DNA from: Deltaproteobacteria bacterium
GTDB lineage: Bacteria; Desulfobacterota; Desulfobacteria; Desulfobacterales; ETH-SRB1
Reading direction: 5' to 3'
Assembly (NCBI GenBank): GCA_030627475.1
Contig: DAOURZ010000055.1
Location: 1 to 7,549 of the forward strand
Length of the DNA: 7,549 nt
The translations under genes and the position numbers were made by a program. Numbering within the stretch: position 1 is the stretch's first letter; the number at the start of each line of letters is the position of its first letter. Below, in pieces: positions 1 to 4,993 of this stretch. Below the pieces are notes generated by a model. That model saw only the letters and a list, made by a program, of their open reading frames with translations. It had not been told where the DNA came from and searched no databases.

Positions 1-663
1 AAGGGAACAACATTTTTTTTAACCTTGCCGCTTAAATGGCAGGGAATAGTTAACGCGCCTGAATCCCTTGGCATGATGACACAAGTTGATACTTCTGCGC
101 AAAAGACCATCCTTACTGCAAATAACGAGATCGAAAATAACGAGCCGAAAATTGAAAACCGGCATAAATGCAGGGATATCAAAAAACCTGAAACCGGAAA
201 TAGAATTCTTGTGGTTGAAGACAACGAAGCCGCTGTCATCCAGGTAAGAAAAATTCTGGAAAGCGAGGGTTATAAGGTGGATGTGGTACGAGGCGGTCAG
301 GAAGCGCTTGAGTATGTTAAGCAAACAATCCCTGAAGGAATTATCCTGGATCTAATGATGCCTGAAATAGATGGGTTTGAGGTGCTGGAAAAAATCCGCA
401 AAGCCAAAACCACATCAAAAATTCCAATCCTGGTTCTCACAGCCAAGGATTTGACGCGGGAAGATTTTAAAAAATTAAGCAACAACAATATCCAGCATTT
501 GATTCAAAAAGGGGCTGTGGACCGGCAAAATTTGTTGTTCAAGACCGGATTAATGCTTGACGCCAAACCCGGGATAAAAGTTGAAACTGAAAACCCGAAA
601 CCGGAAATCAGAAAATCTGATGCCGAACAACCCGCAACCCGCAACCTGCAACTATTCTGGTGA
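1..663 (+). CDS. Hybrid sensor histidine kinase, 3' part only (end of HATPase domain + receiver 1)
   Basis: The frame is open from the first base, so the gene begins upstream of the window and the TTG at 25 is not a start. The first residues read KGTTFFLTLPLK, which matches the last beta strand of a HATPase_c domain (usual form GxGSTFxxxLPL); the kinase core is therefore off the left edge. A hydrophilic linker of about 55 residues follows, then a receiver domain from about fragment residue 68. It has the acidic pair in VVEDN (E73, D74), phospho-acceptor D117 in IILDLMMPEIDGF, T147 in VLTA and K170 in LIQKG. The final residues after the receiver (PATRNLQLFW) have no family character. The same DNA in the -1 frame instead encodes the start of a second receiver, so this stop is probably a frameshift artefact or a variable off state. 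It overlaps the next frame by 4 nt (GTGA). Role: phosphorelay signalling, cytoplasmic C-terminus. The domain call is strong; the stimulus is unknown because the sensor part is absent. Confidence 0.88.
   Translation, partial: KGTTFFLTLPLKWQGIVNAPESLGMMTQVDTSAQKTILTANNEIENNEPKIENRHKCRDIKKPETGNRILVVEDNEAAVIQVRKILESEGYKVDVVRGGQEALEYVKQTIPEGIILDLMMPEIDGFEVLEKIRKAKTTSKIPILVLTAKDLTREDFKKLSNNNIQHLIQKGAVDRQNLLFKTGLMLDAKPGIKVETENPKPEIRKSDAEQPATRNLQLFW
185..205 (+). repeat. Degenerate heptamer tract in the linker before receiver 1
   Basis: It reads AACCTGA (185-191), AACCGGA (192-198), AATAGAA (199-205). Its first 17 bases match 592-608 with one mismatch. It sits just before the first strand of receiver 1 (ILVVEDN), the same relative place as the tract at 629-653 before receiver 2. 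Confidence 0.6.
585..612 (+). repeat. Degenerate heptamer tract in the linker after receiver 1
   Basis: With period seven the sequence reads AACTGAA, AACCCGA, AACCGGA, AATCAGA. The 17 bases at 592-608 differ by one base from 185-201, in the linker before receiver 1. The two copies are read in different frames (KPETGN versus NPKPEI). The similarity is therefore at DNA level and not from conserved protein. Confidence 0.6.
629..653 (+). repeat. Heptanucleotide tandem tract at the receiver 1/receiver 2 frame break
   Basis: AACCCGC occurs at 629-635 and again at 636-642, followed by AACCTGC at 643-649 and a partial AACT. Seven bases is not a multiple of three, so each gained or lost copy changes frame. 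Working it through by hand, one extra copy, or loss of two, would join the receiver 1 frame to the receiver 2 frame without a stop. The four-copy product would read EQPATRNPQPATILVIEDN, restoring the full first strand of receiver 2. The tract resembles the short heptanucleotide repeats (STRR) known from cyanobacteria; whether it varies here is inference. Confidence 0.8.
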
Positions 664-1028
664 TTGAAGATAATCCTGACAACATGACTACCATAAAGGC
701 TGTGTTGCAAAATAGATACAGCATACTGGAAGCAACAAATGGAAAAGATGGGTTGAAAAAAACGTTTGAGGAAAGTCCTGACCTGGTTCTTCTTGATATA
801 TCTCTGTCCGGAATGAATGGTATTACTGTAGTAAAAAAAATTAAAGCAAATAAAGAAGCCAGACATATCCCTGTTATTGCGCTGACTGCCCGCGCAATGA
901 AGGGCGACAGGAAAAAGGTTTTTGAAGCGGGCTGTGACGACTACATTACCAAGCCCATTAATCCGGAAAAAATTTTTGAAATACTTGAGAAGTGGGTATT
1001 AGGGAGAAAAACATGTCAAAAATATTAG
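660..1028 (+). CDS. Receiver domain (receiver 2), probably the frame-displaced C-terminus of the preceding hybrid kinase
   Basis: The 122 residues read from GTG 660 form a nearly complete CheY-like receiver. It has the acidic pair E3/D4 in MIEDNPDN, phospho-acceptor D46 in LVLLDISLSGMNG, T76 in IALTA and K98 in ITKPI. The GTG start leaves only two residues of beta strand 1. Upstream in the same frame, back to the stop at 618-620, the codons give PATILVIEDN, the normal receiver beginning. The GTGA overlap with the upstream stop allows translational coupling, so a separate protein is possible, but it would be N-truncated and no clear Shine-Dalgarno is seen. Tandem C-terminal receivers joined by VIEDNPDNM are a familiar hybrid-kinase arrangement from recall, so I favour a single interrupted gene. 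Its 3' end overlaps the next gene by 16 nt. No output domain follows. The domain is certain; whether the gene is intact, phase-variable, broken or a sequencing error is open. Confidence 0.8.
   Translation: MIEDNPDNMTTIKAVLQNRYSILEATNGKDGLKKTFEESPDLVLLDISLSGMNGITVVKKIKANKEARHIPVIALTARAMKGDRKKVFEAGCDDYITKPINPEKIFEILEKWVLGRKTCQKY
1001..1006 (+). promoter_or_regulatory. Shine-Dalgarno AGGGAG for the REC-PAS-kinase-REC gene
   Basis: AGGGAG lies 6 nt before ATG 1013 and inside the end of the receiver 2 frame. It favours this ATG over the in-frame GTG at 992, and the receiver motif KILAIDD begins directly after the ATG. Its position implies translation coupled to receiver 2. Confidence 0.75.
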
Positions 1029-3037
1029 CTATTGATGATAAAAAAGATAACTTGATTGCTATTTCAGCCTTATTAAATGCCTTGATTCCGGATTGCAATG
1101 TGATAACCGCTCAATCAGGAGCTGAAGGTTTAGAAAAAGCAAAAAATCAGTTCCCTGATACGATTCTGCTTGATATCAAAATGCCTGGATTGGACGGATA
1201 TGAAGTTTGCAACAGACTGAAAAATGATGAAATAACAAAACATATTCCGATTATTATGATTTCTGCCATCAAAACAGAATCAGCAGACCTTGTTAAAGGG
1301 CTTGGGACCGGTGCTGATGCTTTTCTGGCTAAACCCATTGATGAATACGTGTTAATTGCACAGGTTAAAACAGCCCTGCGGATAAAAAAAGCGGAAGATC
1401 TTTTACGCGAACAAAAAGATTTGCTGGAACATACAGTGCAAAAACGAACTGCCGAATTGATGCGAACAAACGAGCAACTGAAACATGAAATAAATAATCG
1501 CGTCAACGCTGAGAAGCGGTATCGGATGCTGGTAGAGACAATGAACGATGGCCTTTTTCTGATGGATGAAAATTGTCTGATAACTTTCGCCAACAACAGA
1601 CTCTTTGAAATATTAGGATATTCAAAGGACAAAATTATCGGGATGTCCGTGCATAATTTTCTTGATGTAAGCAACCAGCGCATTTTTGACGAACAGATGG
1701 AAGTACATAAAAAAAACAACCATACAGTTTGTGAACTTACATTCACCAGAAAAAACGGGCAAAAAATTGATGCGATCTTATCACCAAGCGCTATTATTGA
1801 CGCAGAGGGTCAATTTAAAGGCAGTTTGGGTGTTATCACAGATATCTCCGAGAAAAAACAACTTGAAGCCCAATTAGTGCAGTCCCAGAAAATGGAGGCC
1901 ATAGGCCTTCTGGCTGGCGGCGTTGCTCATGATTTCAACAACCTGTTGACCGTCATCATGGGCAATGCCGAGCTTGCGTTGATGGCTGTTATCAAGAATG
2001 AATCCTTACGCAAGGAAATAGAAGAGATCAAGAAAGCCGGGGAAAGGGCGGCATCTCTTACCAGACAGCTTCTTGCTTTCAGCCGTAAGCAGATGATAAT
2101 GCCTGAGGTTATAGATCTGAATAAAGGGATACAAGAAACAAAAAAAATGCTTCAACGTACGATCGGAGAAGATATTGAAATTTTAACGATTGTAGAACCT
2201 GAACTGTGGAAAGTTTATGCAGACTCCGGACAGATCGACCAGATAATCATGAACATGGTGATCAATGCCCGAGACGCCATGCCACAGGGAGGAAAACTCA
2301 CCATTGAGACAACCAATTCCGATCTGAACAAGAACTATTTCTGCGAGCACGGTATTAAAGAGACAGCAGGCCATTATGTTATGCTGGCTGTAAGTGATAC
2401 CGGAAGCGGGATGGACAAAGAAACCAGAGAACATATCTTCGATCCCTTCTTTACCACAAAGGAAGTCGGCAAGGGCACAGGACTGGGCATGTCCACAGTT
2501 TACGGCATTGTCAAGCAAAACAATGGCTTTGTCTGGATTTACAGCGAACCTGGAAGGGGTTCCACCTTCAAGATCTATCTGCCAAAGGTAAAGGGAAATG
2601 CAGAGCCGGAGGAAAAAGAACAATCCCCTGTGGACGATTCCGGCGGTTCCGAAACCGTTTTGATTGTGGAGGATGATTACAGTCTTCGGAACTTTGCACA
2701 AAAGATTCTCCCGCGCTATGGGTACAATGTCCTTGTAGCTGAAAATGGTGAAGATGCTTTGATGGTCAGAAAGAAGCACAAGGGCCAGATACACCTGTTG
2801 CTCACCGATGTAGTAATGCCCAGGATGGGCGGGAAGAAACTCGCAGAAAGACTGCAGTTTTTTTATCCCCGGATGAAGGTAATTTATATGTCTGGATACA
2901 CGGACAATGCCATTGTTCGTCACGGTGTTCTGGAGCCGAGGCTGAATTTCCTTGAAAAGCCTTTTACGCCGAAAGGTCTGGCTCGCAAAGTTTGGGAAGT
3001 GCTGAAAAATGAAAAGTTAGGTTGCTCAGGATTTTGA
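1013..3037 (+). CDS. REC-PAS-histidine kinase-REC hybrid sensor kinase
   Basis: The protein has 674 residues from ATG 1013. Residues 1-125 form a receiver (D8/D9, phospho-acceptor D54 in LLDIKMPG, S84, K107). Residues about 125-165 form a charged coiled-coil helix. Residues about 166-280 form a PAS fold (MNDGLFLMDE ... FANNRLFEILGYS, ending GVITDISEKK). Residues about 290-360 are the dimerisation/phospho-acceptor helices, with H306 in the H box AHDFNNLL. The ATPase domain carries N box MVINARDAM (415-423), G1 DTGSGM (462-467), F box FDPFFTTK (476-483) and G2 GKGTGLGM (486-493). Residues about 547-665 are a second receiver (E553/D554, D599 in LLTDVVMP, S627, K649). No membrane segment or signal peptide is visible, so it is cytoplasmic, and the N-terminal receiver suggests it takes phosphate or a conformational signal from another kinase, perhaps the upstream hybrid. 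All catalytic residues are present. The PAS ligand and partner are unknown; no HPt protein is encoded in the window. Confidence 0.95.
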   Translation: MSKILAIDDKKDNLIAISALLNALIPDCNVITAQSGAEGLEKAKNQFPDTILLDIKMPGLDGYEVCNRLKNDEITKHIPIIMISAIKTESADLVKGLGTGADAFLAKPIDEYVLIAQVKTALRIKKAEDLLREQKDLLEHTVQKRTAELMRTNEQLKHEINNRVNAEKRYRMLVETMNDGLFLMDENCLITFANNRLFEILGYSKDKIIGMSVHNFLDVSNQRIFDEQMEVHKKNNHTVCELTFTRKNGQKIDAILSPSAIIDAEGQFKGSLGVITDISEKKQLEAQLVQSQKMEAIGLLAGGVAHDFNNLLTVIMGNAELALMAVIKNESLRKEIEEIKKAGERAASLTRQLLAFSRKQMIMPEVIDLNKGIQETKKMLQRTIGEDIEILTIVEPELWKVYADSGQIDQIIMNMVINARDAMPQGGKLTIETTNSDLNKNYFCEHGIKETAGHYVMLAVSDTGSGMDKETREHIFDPFFTTKEVGKGTGLGMSTVYGIVKQNNGFVWIYSEPGRGSTFKIYLPKVKGNAEPEEKEQSPVDDSGGSETVLIVEDDYSLRNFAQKILPRYGYNVLVAENGEDALMVRKKHKGQIHLLLTDVVMPRMGGKKLAERLQFFYPRMKVIYMSGYTDNAIVRHGVLEPRLNFLEKPFTPKGLARKVWEVLKNEKLGCSGF

Positions 3038-3070
3038 ATTAAGGTACAGGTATTCAGCATTCATTTTCTT

Positions 3071-3094
3071 GTTCCCATGCTCCAGCGTGGGAAC
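3071..3094. repeat. GTTCCCA-type palindrome upstream of the HD-GYP gene
   Basis: Arms GTTCCCATGC (3071-3080) and GCGTGGGAAC (3085-3094) enclose the loop TCCA. All ten positions pair, one as G-T. No T-run follows on either strand, so it does not look like an intrinsic terminator. It resembles dispersed palindromes of the form GTTCCCACGC...GCGTGGGAAC that I recall from many bacterial genomes (REP-like); this was not checked by search. It ends 4 nt before the Shine-Dalgarno of the next gene, so it could affect mRNA stability or translation. Confidence 0.7.
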
Positions 3095-3098
3095 ACAT

Positions 3099-3104
3099 AA
3101 GGAG
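3099..3104 (+). promoter_or_regulatory. Shine-Dalgarno AAGGAG for the HD-GYP gene
   Basis: AAGGAG sits 8 nt before ATG 3113, an ideal spacing, and fixes this start. The receiver begins immediately after it (MINILVVDDE). Confidence 0.8.
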
Positions 3105-3112
3105 TAACGAGA

Positions 3113-4129
3113 ATGATTAACATCCTGGTTGTAGATGATGAAGAGTCCGTCCGGTACCTGTTAGCCCGGATGCTTTTAATGGGCGGATACAAATGCACCA
3201 TGGCTGCAGATGCAGCGGAGGCCCGTAAATTTATTAAAGATCGGAATTTCGAGCTGATCTTGTGCGATATAACCATGCAGGGAGAGTCCGGCATAGATTT
3301 TATCCGATATGTTGCGGCCGAATATCCGGATACAGCAACAATGATGGTGACAGCGGTAGATGATCCGGAAATTGCCGAAACAGCCCTTGAGATAGGGAGT
3401 TATGGGTATATGATTAAGCCTTTTAACGCTAATGAGATAATCATTAACGTCCGTAATTCCCTGCGTCGTCGAGAGCTTGAAATTGCAGATCGAAATTGCC
3501 GCAGGAACCTGGAAAAAAAGGTAGAAGAACGCACTGCTGAATTACAAAAAATACTGGAAGGGACCATTTACGCCTTGACAATGACTGTTGAATATAGGGA
3601 TCCATATACAGCCGGTCATCAACAGCGGGTGTCTGATTTGGCCAGTGCCATAGCAAAAGAAATGGGTTTTTCAAAAGACAAGATAATGGGAATTCGTATG
3701 GCAGGAATGCTTCACGATATCGGCAAAATAGCAATTCCTATAGAGATTCTCAATAAACCCGGTCGATTAAGCAAAACAAAATTTGAGCTTATTAAAAAAC
3801 ACTCTAAAGTAGGTTACGATATATTGAACTCAATAAAATTTCCATGGCCTCTTTCTCAAATCGTTCTTCAACATCATGAAAGAATAAATGGTTCCGGATA
3901 TCCTGATGGGCTTTCAGGTAAAGAAATACTAATTGAGGCTAAAATTCTGGGGGTTGCGGATGTTGTTGAAGCCATGGCATCTCGTAGACCTTACAGGCGG
4001 GCTCTCGGTATTGATAAAGCCCTGGAAGAGATATCAATTAATAAAGGTAAACTTTATGATATCAAGTCAGCAAATGTATGTTTGAAAATTTTTAAGGATA
4101 AAGAGTTTGAATTTAAACAGGATAGTTGA
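3113..4129 (+). CDS. Response regulator with HD-GYP domain (putative c-di-GMP phosphodiesterase, RpfG type)
   Basis: The protein has 338 residues. Residues 1-118 are a receiver: D8/D9, phospho-acceptor D52 in LILCDITMQG, T80 and K102 in MIKPF. A helical linker (119-150, containing EKKVEERTAELQK) leads to an HD-GYP domain at about 150-325. Visible family residues are E160 and H169 (VEYRDPYTAGH), H201/D202 and K205 (HDIGKIAIP), H230 (IKKH), H254/H255 (QHHER), the GSGYP loop (261-265), D283 (VADVVEA) and RPYR (292-295). These correspond to the metal ligands and GYP signature of HD-GYP enzymes, which hydrolyse c-di-GMP to pGpG or GMP. The usual HHExxDGxGYP motif carries N259 instead of D, a variant I recall from related proteins. 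It lies 75 nt downstream of the hybrid kinase gene, so it is a likely target of that phosphorelay. Activity is predicted; a c-di-GMP-binding role without catalysis is the main alternative. Confidence 0.95.
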   Translation: MINILVVDDEESVRYLLARMLLMGGYKCTMAADAAEARKFIKDRNFELILCDITMQGESGIDFIRYVAAEYPDTATMMVTAVDDPEIAETALEIGSYGYMIKPFNANEIIINVRNSLRRRELEIADRNCRRNLEKKVEERTAELQKILEGTIYALTMTVEYRDPYTAGHQQRVSDLASAIAKEMGFSKDKIMGIRMAGMLHDIGKIAIPIEILNKPGRLSKTKFELIKKHSKVGYDILNSIKFPWPLSQIVLQHHERINGSGYPDGLSGKEILIEAKILGVADVVEAMASRRPYRRALGIDKALEEISINKGKLYDIKSANVCLKIFKDKEFEFKQDS

Positions 4130-4149
4130 TTTGTTTCTCTTGAGCATCC

Positions 4150-4203
4150 AAAGGTGGCCTGAAGCTGTGATGCATAATTGCAGAAGTTATTTTGGCCACC
4201 TTT
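4150..4203 (+). terminator. Long-loop perfect hairpin after the HD-GYP gene; weak terminator or other RNA structure
   Basis: AAAGGTGGCC (4150-4159) pairs perfectly with GGCCACCTTT (4194-4203), leaving a 34-nt loop that contains a small inner TGCA-TAAT-TGCA stem (4171-4182). The right arm ends in TTT, followed by CTAACCCTTTTAAATTT, which is T-rich but interrupted. It could terminate the signalling transcript or be a leader element of the next gene. The loop is long for a standard intrinsic terminator, so the call is tentative. Confidence 0.4.
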
Positions 4204-4227
4204 CTAACCCTTTTAAATTTAAAGTCT

Positions 4228-4233
4228 GGAGGA
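4228..4233 (+). promoter_or_regulatory. Shine-Dalgarno GGAGGA for the cysteine-cluster gene
   Basis: GGAGGA ends 3 nt before ATG 4237, close but strong. It rules against the upstream in-frame TTG at 4192, whose first codons would lie within the right arm of the 4150-4203 hairpin. Confidence 0.7.
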
Positions 4234-4236
4234 AGA

Positions 4237-4929
4237 ATGGATTTGTTTGATAAAATAAATGCTCTGGATCAGATTTACAAAATTTATGACGCATTTATTG
4301 ATAGCTTTGAACTGGCATGTCAAAGATATTGTTCTACTTGCTGCACGTGCAATGTGATTATGACATCACTTGAAGGTTATAAAATTGCCAATCATTTGAT
4401 TGAAAACAATAAATCGGAATTATTTAAAAAAATTAAGGATAAATTTTATAAAAAACGTTTTCTGCCAAAAATAACCACAAACAAAATAGCTGATTTTTGT
4501 ATTCGGGGCAAAGAGCTTCCGGACGAGAAAATAGACAGCTCATGGGAAAATTGTCCGTTGTTAATAAATGATGAATGCCCAATTTATACGGTCAGACCGT
4601 TTGGTTGTAGATGTATGGTATCAAAAACGAATTGTATTGATAAAGCTGAGATGGATTCGTTTGTCCTGACTGTAAACAATGTTTTTTTACAGTATATAGA
4701 ACATATTGATCAGCAAGGCTTTTCAGGAAATTTTACTGACGTTCTGCTTTTTATGGAATCAGAAGATAATCGTAAAAAACATGGCATAAAAGATCTGACA
4801 AATCCGAAAGAAGGACTTATAAAAAATCTTCCGATGACGATATTGCTTGTACCGCCCGAACATAAGAATAAAGTCAAGCCAATTATTAACTCTATTCAAA
4901 CAATAAAAGTACGGCATAAGCCAAATTAA
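4237..4929 (+). CDS. Cysteine-cluster protein, YkgJ/CxxCxxCC-like (putative Zn/Fe binding)
   Basis: The protein has 230 residues from ATG 4237 and eleven cysteines, all in the first 133 residues. The first cluster is C28, C32, C35, C36 and C38 (CxxCCxC), then C88. The second part reads CPLLINDECPIYTVRPFGCRC: C106, C114, C124, C126, and finally C133. The order, an N-terminal CxxCC, then CPxL...CxIYxxRPxxCR, is that of the YkgJ/UPF0153 cysteine-cluster family, annotated as a probable zinc- or iron-chelating domain of unknown role. The C-terminal 90 residues are cysteine-free and I do not recognise them. No signal peptide or membrane segment is seen, so it is probably cytoplasmic. Base composition is more AT-rich than the kinase gene. 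It sits between the HD-GYP gene and the ExeA-like gene. It could bind a metal or Fe-S cluster, but no enzymatic function can be assigned. The family call rests on motif pattern only. Confidence 0.8.
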   Translation: MDLFDKINALDQIYKIYDAFIDSFELACQRYCSTCCTCNVIMTSLEGYKIANHLIENNKSELFKKIKDKFYKKRFLPKITTNKIADFCIRGKELPDEKIDSSWENCPLLINDECPIYTVRPFGCRCMVSKTNCIDKAEMDSFVLTVNNVFLQYIEHIDQQGFSGNFTDVLLFMESEDNRKKHGIKDLTNPKEGLIKNLPMTILLVPPEHKNKVKPIINSIQTIKVRHKPN

Positions 4930-4993
4930 AAAGCAGGTATTTAGGAACATGTAACAACTTTTTATTCTTATCAGAATTTATTGAGTGGTGACA

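Noticed and set aside
629..653. CRISPR-like array
   Set aside because: Units are seven bases with no spacers and are too short; no cas genes are present.
621..660. Programmed -1 ribosomal frameshift joining receivers 1 and 2
   Set aside because: The needed direction is -1, but I see no X-XXY-YYZ slippery heptamer or convincing downstream structure in the overlap. Heptamer copy change explains the frames better.
992..1012. GTG start at 992 for the REC-PAS-kinase-REC gene
   Set aside because: It adds seven residues before the conserved receiver strand and lies upstream of the AGGGAG that fits ATG 1013.
2183..2923. Long reverse-strand open frame opposite the kinase gene
   Set aside because: It lies entirely within the well-supported kinase/receiver frame, has no recognisable motif, and reflects codon bias of the opposite strand. 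The other reverse-strand frames (for example 504-866, 1147-1746, 5599-5919) were rejected for the same reason.
4139..4178. Possible sigma-70 promoter (TTGAGC near 4139, CATAAT at 4173-4178)
   Set aside because: The spacing between the two boxes is far from 17 nt, and CATAAT lies within the hairpin loop. Support is too weak to annotate.
4192..4236. TTG start at 4192 for the cysteine-cluster gene
   Set aside because: It would start inside the right arm of a perfect hairpin. GGAGGA points to ATG 4237.
4964..4977. Small hairpin ATTCT-TATC-AGAAT before the ATPase gene
   Set aside because: The stem is five base pairs, four of them A-T, with no T-run after it. This is expected by chance in AT-rich DNA.
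4985..4993. GTG start at 4985 for the ExeA-like gene
   Set aside because: The family start MYLSFY begins at ATG 4994; the extra residues MVT have no family support.
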